DNA from: Cepaea nemoralis
Taxonomy: Eukaryota; Mollusca; Gastropoda; Stylommatophora; Helicidae
Assembly: GCA_014155875.1 (NCBI GenBank)
Contig: JACEFZ010028303.1
Span: forward strand, 70,001-134,000
Reading direction: 5' to 3'
Length of the DNA: 64,000 nt
Shown: positions 53,728 to 64,000 of the stretch, piece after piece
Layout: each line of letters starts with the position of its first letter
Numbering within the stretch: position 1 is the first letter of the stretch
Program-made: the position numbers and the translations under genes
Notes under the pieces: generated by a model
Databases searched by the model: none
Told to the model about the DNA's origin: nothing
The model's input: the letters and a program-made list of their open reading frames with translations, nothing else

Positions 53728-54059
53728 ACAACAATAAGAAAGAGACTAACAGCTTTCTTCGGTCATGTGATGAGAAAAGAGGCATTGGAGAATATCAAGA
53801 CAAATGGGAAGATCGAGGGGAAGAGAGTCATAGGCAGACCAAGAGAAATAATGCTGGATGGATTGAGACGGTGGCATGGAGGAATCTCGTCAGCAGAGTT
53901 GATCCAAAACATTAAAGACCGAGATCTGTGGAGAGCCATGAACGCCTACGCAAGTCGGCACGGCACTTGATGATGATGAACCCACACGGTTGTGCTGGCC
54001 ATACTTGCCTGCCCACCCAGTGATCACGGCTTCGGATTTACATCAAAACTATTATTTTT

Positions 54060-54260
54060 TTTTTTTTTAAATCGACCTCGACTCAGAGGTCAAGCCAATC
54101 TAAAATGGGTATAAGATAATGTCCTGACTAGTCAATGCAGCCTGTGTGATACCGACGGCATCACCCCTCCTGTGCAGGTTGGTCTGTACAAATGTGGGGC
54201 TAGCCCCATAAGTCTGAGGGCACGGAGAAGGTCCCTTACTGCTCCTTTAGTTACTGTATT
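54060..54260 (+). mobile_element. SINE remnant (family of 7020, 24015)
   Basis: TCAAGCCAATCTAAAATGGG, GTCCTGACTAGTCAATGCAG, GGTTGGTCTGTACAAATGTG. Confidence 0.55.
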
Positions 54261-54294
54261 GGCACTGCCAGCAAGGGGCGCACCGGTAATAGGC

Positions 54295-54800
54295 TAGAGT
54301 TAGCTAATACATATGCAAATCAATCCAGTCCAATGTACTCCCGAGTAGCAGCAGTAGCATGTTTGTGGACTATGTTCAAGTTCAAAAGTGAGTGAATGAA
54401 GAAGAAAAATGGTTGTGATTTAATGTTAGGCACACACCATAGACCAGTGGTTCTCAACCTTTTCTGGCCCATGCACCACTTCACCATATTGAACATGGCA
54501 GCAGTAGCATGTTTGTGGACTATGTTCAAGTTCAAAAGTGAGTGAATGAAGAAGAAAAATGGTTGTGATTTAATGTTAGGCACACACCATAGACCAGTGG
54601 TTCTCAAACCCTTTTTTGGCCCATGCACAACTTCACCATATTGAACATGGGGAAACAGTAGCATGTTTGTGGACTATGTTCAAGTTCAAAAGTGAGTGAA
54701 TGAAGAAGAAAAATGGTTGTGATTTAATGTTAGGCACACACCATAGACCAGTGGTTCTCAACCTTTTCTGGCCCATGCACCACTTCACCATATGTTCGTA
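54295..54800. repeat. Three tandem 150-154-bp units (SINE C plus hAT end)
   Basis: GCAGTAGCAT starts at 54351 and 54501, and ACAGTAGCAT at 54655. Each unit holds a SINE C piece (GTTTGTGGACTATGTTCAAG), a flank, and the first 60 bp of the CAGTGGTTCTCAACC hAT MITE. The third unit runs into the complete MITE at 54749. Confidence 0.92.
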
Positions 54801-55167
54801 ATGTCTTCCCCCCCCCCACCTTCTCGTATTTCATCCCTATAAATTCCCCCCCCCCCCACTCTCTCCTCTTCCTACACAGCAAACGTAAAAATGAAAGCTA
54901 AATTTAAGAACACATACTAGAACAAAATCTAGACGTCTATATAAAACGTGATTTGCGGGTCTACTTACGTTATAAAACGAATTTCAGAAGGGCGAGAAGT
55001 ATACAACTGTAAAGTATGGAGGGAAAAACAATATCAAGTAATGGGTTCTTGTATTGACGCGATCTTGAAATAATCTAATCCCGCTCCCCCCCCCCCCCCT
55101 TGTAAATCCTAAAATTACCCTCAGGGTGAGAGGGGGGGGGGGATTCCCAAGCGGATGGGAACCACTG
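54749..55167. mobile_element. hAT MITE, complete
   Basis: CAGTGGTTCTCAACC ... GGATGGGAACCACTG. CCATAGAC and ACATAGAA flank it (six of eight match). Interior reads as the complement of the 42679 copy (AAAACGTGATTTGCGGGTCT), with C-runs. Confidence 0.85.
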
Positions 55168-55990
55168 ACATAGAAGGTCCAAAATACTGTAACGCTAATA
55201 CATGCAGGGTAGAAGCTGAAAATTAATGTTATGTAATTAACGGGGGGAAAACAAGTCATGTAGCAAGAACGTGCTTGGGGTGGGGAGGGGTATGTCATAG
55301 TTTAGGATGTTTACGTTTTATATAGACCTGAGTGTGTTTAGAAATAGATAGCCAGTCTCTTTCCCGTAGCGATTAATGAGATCTGGCGTCGAACCCGTCT
55401 TCCACCGCATTCATACCATTAGTCAGGGGATTATGCTATCCATTGCACTCATATACCACATAAATATCATGGTAGGGTCCCAAAAATGTAACGCTACTGT
55501 ATGTAGGATAGGAGCAGCGAAGTAATGTTTCATAAACATTTGTTAACATTATAAAATTAACGAATAAAGATTAGTAGATCATAGATTCTAACACTGATAA
55601 ACAACAGGCAGATAATATGCCAGATGTAAGATTAAAGGTTGGTCAAGGGGAGAGAAAGTCGACGCGCTAGTGTAGTTGGTAGGGAATTGCTCTGGTCATC
55701 TCATGAGCGCTGTCGGACACGGGTTCCACGATTGGGCTTGACATCTGCGAAAGTGGAGGACAGACTGGTCATCTATTCCTCCATGCATTCAGGCCTACAC
55801 TATGTTATGATACTATTACATCACTGACCGATAGCCAGAAACTGCTAAGGGAGAAATTATTATTATTAAGAGAAGAGAAATGTACTCAGGGACTACATTT
55901 GCAACAGGTCTGAGAATGGGGACAGAGCGCTTATGGGAATGCCCTGAATGCTGTGATGTCGGTTCCTAAATCAATCAATCAATCAATCAG
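55168..55990. other. No gene recognised; possible tRNA-like scraps
   Basis: 55335-55440 has GGCGTCGAACCCGTCTTCC, a B-box-like word on minus, and 55655-55760 has GTCGACGCGCTAGTGTAGTT and CGGGTTCCACGATTGGG. Both are too decayed to name. (AATC)n at 55966. Confidence 0.4.
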
Positions 55991-55993
55991 GTA

Positions 55994-56835
55994 CAAGGTG
56001 GTTTTAAATGCAAACTTTTTTTTTTGGGGGGGGGGGGTGAATATATTCTTATAAAGTAAAGAACAAATGTATCACTTTTCAATGTCGTCACTGCTGCGTT
56101 CAATGCAAGTCCTTCAGCGCCGATAAAGTGCTTGGATTCCTGTAGAAAAAAAAAATTAAATTATCTTGGTAGCGTGTGCTGTACCTCTTCATCGGGCCGA
56201 CAAGTCTGTCACAGAAATCACGCCGTTTTGAAACCTCCTACTCAATTCATACACTTGATGGAATGACAGGCATGCATCACCAGACGGACCTTCATTCGTC
56301 AATTAATTTCTATAGGTTTCACCCCTTATCTGATCAACAACAACAACAACAACAACAAACGGACAACATATCGTTGCTTCTCTTTGGTGGATGTCAAAAG
56401 TGGGGGGGGGGGGGGGTGTGTCTTTAAAATGTGCTCATAACGTCACCGTGTCGATCTGTACCGTGATGTCACGTGCTTGATCCTCTTGACATCCTTAACA
56501 ACAATATTGACAGGTTACAAGACAATTTATGTTTTCGCATATCCTTTACAGGACATCGCTGTCAACATCAGCATCTTTCAGCTGATTGTTGATTTCTTGG
56601 CAAGATTACGCTCTGTAGTTTGCCATTGCTTTCTGAGCCACCGGCTCACATACCCCCTAAGTTACCGACGCGGAGAGAACCGCTACCAATTCTCGCGCAC
56701 GTCACGTCACATTACGAGAGTGTACGGGATTACGGAGAAAGTCGTGTAACCCCTAGACCAGAGAGACCGGCTACAAGACAATAGTTACTGTAAATGCTAT
56801 CACACTTTTACTGGTGTCCATTTGAAGCCCCCTCG
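55994..56835 (-). mobile_element. Mariner-like element interrupted by a SINE
   Basis: TA-flanked ends CAAGGTGGTTTTAAATGCAA and CATTTGAAGCCCCCTCG. Shares TCAGCGCCGATAAAGTGCTT, ATGACAGGCATGCATCACCA, GTGATGTCACGTGCTTGATC with 50518. Contains a G-run at 56028, (CAA)n at 56338 and the SINE at 56527. Confidence 0.8.
56527..56771 (-). mobile_element. SINE family A nested in the mariner
   Basis: TACAAGACAAT flanks exactly at 56516-56526 and 56772-56782. Tail side GCATATCCTTTACAGGACAT at left; head (minus) CCGGTCTCTCTGGTCTAGGG. The mariner copy at 50518 has TACAAGAAAAT unbroken. Confidence 0.92.
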
Positions 56836-57600
56836 TAATTATACAAGAATGAGCAAGATCCCTGGAAATAAAACAAAGAATTTGGTGAGATTTTAAAACT
56901 AAGATAGTAGACAAAGAGGCATATTTCCATTAGATTTCATTAACTGATTTAAATGAATCTATACCAGAACTGTTTATTCTTTAAGTGTAAATTGTCTGCA
57001 TACTTTAATAATGAATTGCCAGATGCAAAAGTGTACTTTAATTCCACGTACTTCTGGTTCCTGCCCATAATGTTGATATTATTTTGCAGGGTGTTGCAAT
57101 CAACCTCAGTATTTATTGACTATTTGTGATTTATAAACAATTAAATGTTTATAGATGAGTATATATGTGTATGACAAGTTTTAAGTGTTGTATTTATATG
57201 TCATGTTTATTCTAAACAACATCTTAAACGGGATGCGGGACAGTCTCACAATCCATATCCTGGGACTGAATGTTTCGTGACGATGAGTTGTTGTAATTAT
57301 GTTGTATATAATTTATGTTTCATATAACTTTAGAGTAGAGACTAAAGACAGTATCTCAAACGATATCTGAGACAAGTACCCATATGTACAGTGTTATTAT
57401 TGGCATACCATCTATTTCACATTGTATAATATTTATGTTATCACAGAGTCGTATATGTTCCATGTATTATTTTGTACTTTTCCTAGCGTATTGAGTCTGT
57501 GAAGCTTCCAGCTGTGGGTTTAATCAATTGTTATTTCCCAGTGCCTTTATATCACTAGGAAATATGTGGAAGTCTAACAAAATTAATTCAAACACAGAAA
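56836..57600. other. No gene recognised; AT-rich
   Basis: 57080-57130 has a faint SINE A scrap (TTGCAGGGTGTTGCAATCAA CC). Otherwise nothing is supported. Confidence 0.4.
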
Positions 57601-57604
57601 CCAC

Positions 57605-57755
57605 ACACAATATGTTGCATGAAGATATTTCCTGGCATATTTTGCTGCATTTCATTGGGTGCATACTGTAGAGTTATGCACCTTATGAAGTGAATAAATG
57701 GATAATACTTAAGCTGAAACAATTAAAACACATTGTCACATGTATTGTTCAAATG
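57605..57755. repeat. Dispersed repeat shared with 34190-34345
   Basis: See 34190: the same order of GGCATATTTTGCTGCAT, TTATGAAGTGAATAAATG, AATACTTAAGCTGAAAC. Confidence 0.65.
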
Positions 57756-58323
57756 TGAAAACAAAATTATATTTAGCTCTGAAGTGCTAAAGTTGAACGC
57801 TAAATCTGTACATAAGTATGGATAAGAAACATGGAAAACAACTTAAACGATTATTAATAAGCTATAAACATTCATTAATTGGCGATGGCACAAAATAGGA
57901 CTAAAATGGTTTGACAGAATTATCAATGTAGTGCTCACGGAGAGAGAGCTAAACAAATACAAGTGATTTAAGAGGTGGGGAAATGATGTTGGCATTTGAC
58001 AGGACATAAATTGAGAAAGCTGTTGCACATTGGATTACTTCTTTCTTGTGCTCGAAATTTATTGTATATATCTGCAATGTTGTCTCTTTTATAAGGTTCA
58101 CGGTCCTTTTTGTTCTATCTGATAGCTAAGGATAGAATAACTTGAAATAACTTGGTTGATGGCCTATCCCACAATGGGGAAATGGGACAAAAGAAGATTT
58201 TCCAATATGCACTCCATTCTGCTGCTCCGGCCTTCAGAACTGTAATTTCAGATCTAGGTTATTCCGCACCCTACTTCTTGACCATCCCATGTGATCTCAT
58301 GTTTCAGATGGGCGCAGTGCTTA

Positions 58324-58685
<362 letters not shown>

Positions 58686-58689
58686 AGTG

Positions 58690-60390
58690 TCTGGATTGTG
58701 CCAACAATTATTCTAAACTCTTTGTTTCTAAAACGTATCCCTGTTTAATAGTGTTTACTTTAAGTAACTGCACTTTAACATATTATTTCATTTATTCACC
58801 GCATTGTAAATAAAATCACAGCAAAAGGTAAATGATAAACATTATTAAGTATGAATGTCAAGGTGCTGGCAAGTGTAATTATAATTATTGTGTAATGGGG
58901 TTGTTATCAGGACAGCAGTACGCAATAATCGAGAGTATACAACAATCTATTCTTCATACATTAGATTTACCTTGTCACAGTAGATATTATGTTACAACAG
59001 GATTGTAGCAAATTATCTTCCTTGTGGAAATGAGGAATTATAATCATGATTGACAATTCGAGATAATGCATTTGTCATTTACACAGGTGAAAATAGCAGC
59101 CCAGAAATAAATTAAATGCGCATGTTTATATCTTAAGAAAGAAAATGAATGGTATAATGTAATATTCTACGACATCTTTTTATTTTATCTTGAGAACGAA
59201 ATAAAGATCTTTTTGTTGGAAATAAAGTGTTATTATTACCTCTTCTTTTCATTAATGGAGAGGTGCAGAAATTCAAATAATCAGTTTAAAATGATTATGT
59301 TGTTACAGATATCATGATCTTTATTTCACATCAAAACCAAATATTTTGGTTATATGCAGTAATAGACGTTTGTTATCAAAATTACACAGAATATTTAGAG
59401 TATAAGCAATGAGTCAGTCCTTCAAATAGCAGATGAAAATTGCAAACTGATTAGTGAAAATAAATGTACACAGCCGAGATACTTTTGGTATATTAGGAGG
59501 GTAAACAAACTTGAACATTTCGTGCCAACTGGTAATCTTTATCAGAAAAGAATTTGGAGGATAGAGTCATAATTATACCCAGCAAAAACTGCATAATAAA
59601 GAAATGACAAGTTATGATCACCCATGTTTCTCAAATGTAAATTTTCTATCGCATATATAATCACTATTAACCCCATTATTTACATCTCTGCCATCTTGTC
59701 ACCAGCAAATTCACTGCCACATAAACGTGTTTGTTGTATTATATTATGGCCACATGAGTGTTGTGTAAACATAGTAAAAGATAAAGGAATTCAACCCCTT
59801 TAATAAATGTATAAAGTATGTACATAACTTTCCATATAGTGTTTTACAAATGTATCTTATGTGTTTGTTTGTTTTATAAACTGTCTCATTATGTGTTGTA
59901 TAATATATACTTTGTCTGTTTCTTTTCAAAGTTCTGTTTATGTCTTGGGGCAGTTACTCCAATGTGTTGTTCACAGTTTCTGTTTGTGTTTGGTAAATTA
60001 ATGAATCAAGAATTGTTTCTGAACATTTAGAAAACAATAATAATAATGAAATTAACTAACGTAAAGCTGTAGACATTCAACAAGTAAAGACACGCAGAAA
60101 GTGGAAAACTTTATCTACCTAAGAATAAATTACAAACCACAGAATGGAAGTTGTGGCCAGAAAGCCTTCATCATAGAACAACAAAAAAATGAAATTAAAC
60201 ATAAAGGGACACTACTATAAATCATATAGCCTGGATGCTAGTGCGATAACTTGCAAACCCAATGGTATTGGATTCAATTGTTCCTCAAGTTGAGATGTTT
60301 CTTATCAAGACAACGAACATAGCTTGAAGTGTTAACACAGCCTCATACAATATGTGTGGGAACATTTTCTGAGAGCTTAGGCGCACGTTA
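58690..60390. other. AT-rich stretch without recognisable genes
   Basis: No open frame with a domain, no splice-bounded exon and no clear repeat family. The most unique-looking non-coding part of the right half. Confidence 0.45.
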
Positions 60391-60392
60391 GT

Positions 60393-60832
60393 TGCATATC
60401 TTTTATTGGATGTTGCAGTCAACCTCAGCATATTTAGCTGCCTGTGATTTCTTGGCAAGTTTACTTTCAATAGTTTGCCATCGCTTTTTGAACAACGAGC
60501 ACTCATAACATTTTTATGAAAACCAACGCATGATGGACTGCTGCCAAATCGCCCACAACTGTGTTTCGAACGTGGTATGCGGGATTATGAACTGCGTCCA
60601 TAACCCCTTCTATGGCGACAGGGTTACGAATGCAATTCGTAATCCTGCATACCGAGCTCGAAATACAGCTGTGGGTGATTTGGAAGCAGACCACTTTGTG
60701 TTTGTTTCGATACAATGGTATGAGAGCTGGTCGTTCAGAAAGCAATGGCAAACTACTGAACGTAAAATCTTGCCCAGGAATCACAAAGAGTCAAACAATG
60801 CTGAAGTTGACTGCGACGGCCTGTAAAGGCTC
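60393..60832. mobile_element. Head-to-head pair of SINE family A (variant B)
   Basis: Left copy (minus sense) 60393-60622: GCATATCTTTTATTGGATGT, GTTTGCCATCGCTTTTTGAA, CTGCTGCCAAATCGCCCACA. Right copy (plus sense) 60622-60832 repeats it inverted: GTGGGTGATTTGGAAGCAGA, TCGTTCAGAAAGCAATGGCA, GACTGCGACGGCCTGTAAAG. Together a 440-bp imperfect palindrome centred near 60622. Confidence 0.88.
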
Positions 60833-60939
60833 AGCAATTAACTCTTAACTTTAGATGCATAGGACGATACTGTTCATATCGTCTGAGTAGGACTGTGATC
60901 ACATGAGTCTATCACCGTAATCCTAGGAAGTCACGTTAG

Positions 60940-61138
60940 CGTGGAGTTAAATCCTTGCCTGCCAGTCCTGTCATCACGGGTTCAAATCCACATAGTTAAT
61001 TCCATTATCCCTACCCCGTTAAACATCAGAAGAGAAGTTATATTAGGGCTTATGGCCTATCGCCTGGCTCAGATTAGTAATCCTGTGACTGAGTCAGCCA
61101 GAAATAGGATGTTAATTTGAAGGTGATTGTTGTCCCAA
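60940..61138 (+). mobile_element. tRNA-derived SINE
   Basis: Head TTAGCGTGGAGTTAAATCC, B box CACGGGTTCAAATCCACA, body ending GGTAATGGCCATACTTATA. Related tails at 7020, 24015 and 54060. Confidence 0.65.
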
Positions 61139-61147
61139 AAGGGTAAT

Positions 61148-61580
61148 GGCCATACTTATATTTATACTCATAGAGACAGACTTTTATTTATACTCATAGA
61201 GACAGACTTTTATTTATACTCATGGAGACAGACTTTTATTTATACTCATGGAGACAGACTTTTATTTATACTCATAGAGACAGACTTTTATTTATACTCA
61301 TAGAGACAGACTTTTATTTATACTCATAGAGACAGACTTTTATTTATACTCATAGAGACAGACTTTTATTTATACTCATAGAGACAGACTTTTATTTATA
61401 CTCATGGAGACAGACTTTTATTTATACTCATGGAGACAGACTTTTATTTATACTCATTGAGACAGACTTTTATTTATACTCATAGAGACATGCTTTTATT
61501 TATATTCATAGAGACACAGACATTTATTTATATTCATAGAGACAGACTTTTATTTATACTCCATGAGGCAGGCTTTTATT
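61148..61580. repeat. 26-bp tandem array, about 16 copies
   Basis: Unit TAGAGACAGACTTTTATTTA TACTCA. Variation is mostly TAGAG/TGGAG. Starts at 61171 and repeats every 26 bp until 61480, then diverges. Confidence 0.96.
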
Positions 61581-61684
61581 TAATTGACCTCTTCCACCAG
61601 GTCGACTCAATGTAAAATGGGTACCAACAAATGTCTTGGGAAGTAAAGGTTGCCATAGATACTGACCACATCAGCTACACGGTA

Positions 61685-61836
61685 GAGTGTATTTTTAAAG
61701 ACTGGGGTTTTTGAAAATATTGCCGTTCCAAGTTTTGTATTTACCTTTTTATGTTGCATGAGTTCACAGAGGATAAATACAAAACTTGGAACGGCAATAT
61801 TTTCGAACACTTCACAGTTATTAAAAATACACCTCA
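61685..61836. mobile_element. Palindromic TA-flanked MITE, copy 2
   Basis: Arms GAGTGTATTTTTAAAGACTG...AATATTGCCGTTCCAAGTTT and complement, TA at 61683-61684 and 61837-61838. The loop TTTTTATGTTGCATGAGTTC is shared with copy 1 at 48226. Confidence 0.88.
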
Positions 61837-61904
61837 TATAATGACAGTAATGGATTTTTGTCCCATGCCTCGAGGCGTATTAAGTATATGGTACCACATG
61901 TTTG

Positions 61905-63640
61905 TATATAACAACTGGCACTCGGTGAGTGATGTTTGTATATAACATCTGGCACTCAGTGAGTGATGTTTGTATATAACATCTGGCACTCGGTGAGTGA
62001 TGTTTGTATATAACATCTGGCACTCGGTGAGTGATGTTTGTATATAACATCTGGCACTCGGTGAGTGATGTTTGTATATAACATCTGGCTCTCGGTGAGT
62101 GATGTTTGTATATAACAACTGGCACTCGGTGAGTGATGTTTGTATATAACACCTGGCACTCGGTGAGTGATGTTTTTATATAACATCTGGCACTCGGTGA
62201 GTGATGTTTTTATATAACATCTGGCACTCGGTGAGTGATGTTTGTATATAACATCTGGCACTCGGTGAGTGATGTTTGTATATAACATCTGGCACTCGGT
62301 GAGTGATGTTTGTATATAACATCTGGCACTCTGTGAGTGATGTTTGTATATAACATCTGGCACTCGGTGAGTGATGTTTGTATATAACATCTGGCACTCG
62401 GTGAGTGATGTTTGTATATAACATCTGGCACTCGGTGAATGATGTTTGTATATAACATCTGGCACTCGGTGAGTGATGTTTGTATATAACATCTGGCACT
62501 CGGTGAGTGATGTTTGTATATAACATCTGGCACTCAGTGAGTGATGTTTGTATATAACATTTGGCACTCGGTGAGTGATGTTTGTATATAACATCTGGCA
62601 CTCGGTGAGTTATGTTTGTATATAACATCTGGCACTCGATGAGTTATGTTTGTATATAACATCTGGCAATCGGTGAGTTATGTTTGTATATAACATCTGG
62701 CACTTGGTGAGTTATGTCTGTATATAACATCTGGCACTTGGTGAGTGATGTTTGTATATAACATCTGGCACTTGGTGAGTTATGTTTGTATATAACATCT
62801 GGCACACGGTGAGTTATGTTTGTATATAACATCTGGCACTTGGTGAGTTATGTTTGTATATAACATCTGGCACTCGGTGAGTTATGTTTGTATATAACAT
62901 CTGGCACTTGGTGAGTGATGTTTGTATATAACATCTGGCACTCGGTGAGTGATGTTTGTATATAACATCTGGCACTCGATGAGTGATGTTTGTATATAAC
63001 ATCTGGCACTCGGTGAGTGATGTTTGTATATAACATCTGGCACTCGGTGAGTGATGTTTGTATATAACATCTGGCACTCCGTGAGTGATGTTTGTATATA
63101 ACATCTGGCACTCGGTGAGTGATGTTTGTATATAGCATCTGGCACTCCGTGAGTGATGTTTGTATATAACATCTGGCACTTGGTGAGTGATGTTTGTATA
63201 TAACATCTGGCACTTGGTGAGTGATGTTTGTATATAACATCTGGCACTCGGTGAGTGACGTTTGTATATAACATCTTGCACTCCGTGAGTGATGTTTGTA
63301 TCTAACATCTGGCACTCCGTGAGTGATGTTTGTATATAACATCTGGCACTCGGTGAGTGATGTTTGTATATAACATCTGGCACTCGGTGAGTGATGTTTG
63401 CATATAACATCTGGCACTCCGTGAGTGATGTTTGTATATAACATCTGGCACTCGGTGAGTGATGTTTGTATATAACATCTGGCACTCCGTGAGTGATGTT
63501 TGTATATAACATTTGGCACTTGGTGAGTGATGTTTTTATATAACATCTGGCACTCGGTGAGTGATGTTTGTATATAACATCTGGCACTGAGTGAGCGATG
63601 TTTGTATATAACAGCTGGCACAGGGTGAGTGATGTGGTCA
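61905..63640. repeat. 34-bp satellite, about 50 copies
   Basis: Unit GATGTTTGTATATAACATCT GGCACTCGGTGAGT. Copies differ by one or two bases (CTCGG/CTTGG/CTCCG, GTGAT/GTTAT). Each unit contains the hairpin CACTC-GGT-GAGTG. All three minus frames lack stops in the unit, giving spurious minus-strand frames up to 329 aa (62814-63803). Confidence 0.97.
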
Positions 63641-63803
63641 TTATCATGTCAGTCGCTTTGAGTTCTCGGAACATCTCCTGGTACTCATGTTCATTTGGGT
63701 CGACCTGGAAGAGCATGTAACTTTGATAAAGATTCACACACATGACCACTGGGCCAACAGATACTGCTCTACCAGATTTCCAAGGCTGCATGTAGCCATA
63801 CAT
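63640..63803 (-). CDS. Possible exon of unknown protein, minus strand
   Basis: The minus strand reads MYGYMQPWKSGRAVSVGPVV, MCVNLYQSYMLFQVDPNEHE, YQEMFRELKATDMIMTT before entering the satellite. It has no low complexity, and a hydrophobic stretch VGPVVMCVNLYQSYMLF followed by an acidic helix looks like real protein. An acceptor-like CATGCAG precedes CCTTGG. No good donor is visible before the satellite. I do not recognise the family; it may be a chance frame or a scrap of a repeat. Confidence 0.3.
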
Positions 63804-64000
63804 TCTTTCTTACCAAAATGAATAATTGAAACAAGGGCCTATTTTCTGATAAATTGTATATTATATGACATAACAAACAATCTGATACATTTCAAATGAA
63901 ATCTACACCTTGAGATAAGTGATAGCATAGAAAATGTATTCTTTAACAGATAGCCAACTCATGGTAAGATTAGCAAAATGCACAGGTAGCAAATTTATCA
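63804..64000. other. No feature recognised; AT-rich
   Basis: Nothing supported to the window end. Confidence 0.4.

Larger units (their letters stand above)
52012..53975 (+). pseudogene. LINE reverse transcriptase with three nested insertions
   Basis: Pieces in order: 52012-52365 (LLTRAIIERSIETQKDIYLC, CFIDYTKACDKVKHDELIKM, LGVRQWC); 52614-52999 (GGYTINNIRYADDTVLVAYN, KYLETFITSDKRCTTEIKSR, NVRKRVLKCY); 53338-53529 (EPVLLYGSESWNVNEQIRKK, LRNVANYLG); 53728-53975 (TIRKRLTAFFGHVMRKEALE, GRPREIMLDGLRRWHGGISS, MNAYASRHGT-stop). The catalytic YADD is intact, but stops interrupt other parts (for example after SAKK at 52731). The ends GATGATGA form a microsatellite tail. Confidence 0.88.

Noticed and set aside
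61905..63640. CRISPR-like array
   Set aside because: Units are contiguous with no unique spacers, and the context is eukaryotic; it is a satellite.
62814..63803. 329-aa minus-strand protein
   Set aside because: All but about 57 residues are translation of the 34-bp satellite.

Overview
The window is non-coding-rich nuclear DNA from an animal. It has spliced exons with GT/AG borders, very long introns, abundant APE-type LINEs, tRNA-derived SINEs, hAT and mariner elements, and many micro- and minisatellites. The only host gene I can support is a neuregulin-like (ErbB ligand) gene whose terminal exons lie on the + strand. I infer a lophotrochozoan, probably a mollusc, from the repeat style and the diverged ligand, but the sequence does not prove this.

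Host gene: four exons (20267-20337, 32558-32660, 34998-35118, 40768-42167) join in perfect phase. They encode the C-terminal end of an EGF domain ([11 protein letters not shown]), a juxtamembrane stalk, one transmembrane helix ([20 protein letters not shown]), a basic stop-transfer segment ([14 protein letters not shown]) and a tail of about 500 residues ending QPIPV. The EGF exon border immediately before the fifth cysteine, the GIxIALLV helix and the -PIxV terminus are hallmarks of vertebrate pro-neuregulins. Upstream exons (rest of EGF, any Ig domain) are not recognisable here. The introns are 12.2, 2.3 and 5.6 kb and filled with mobile elements. One base appears to be missing near 41740 in the last exon.

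Layout: 1-4.0 kb, a full-length, apparently intact LINE (375-3593, minus) inside an AT-rich satellite, with a 12-bp target duplication and a 5' terminus that can be drawn as an HDV-like ribozyme. 4-9.5 kb, decayed LINE pieces, a 70-bp array, a large (TTC)n tract, tRNA-type SINEs and a 145-bp hAT MITE. 10-20 kb, SINEs, a 54-bp array, retroposons, LINE relics, a long-period degenerate satellite, mariner and a 15-bp array. 20-42 kb, the neuregulin-like gene with its intronic insertions, including a frameshifted LINE (27298-30640, minus) and a mariner foldback. 42-48 kb, a cluster of hAT MITEs with perfect 8-bp duplications and a 71-bp array. 48-57 kb, SINEs, mariner pairs and a LINE carrying three nested insertions. 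57-61 kb, (TA)n tracts and mostly AT-rich unannotatable DNA. 61-63.6 kb, a 26-bp array, a palindromic MITE and a 34-bp satellite of about 50 copies; a possible unidentified minus-strand exon borders the satellite.

The retroelements share one theme. SINEs and retroposons end in simple tails, carry 9-13 bp duplications, and one shows a twin-priming inversion, as expected for trans-mobilisation by the LINEs in the same window.
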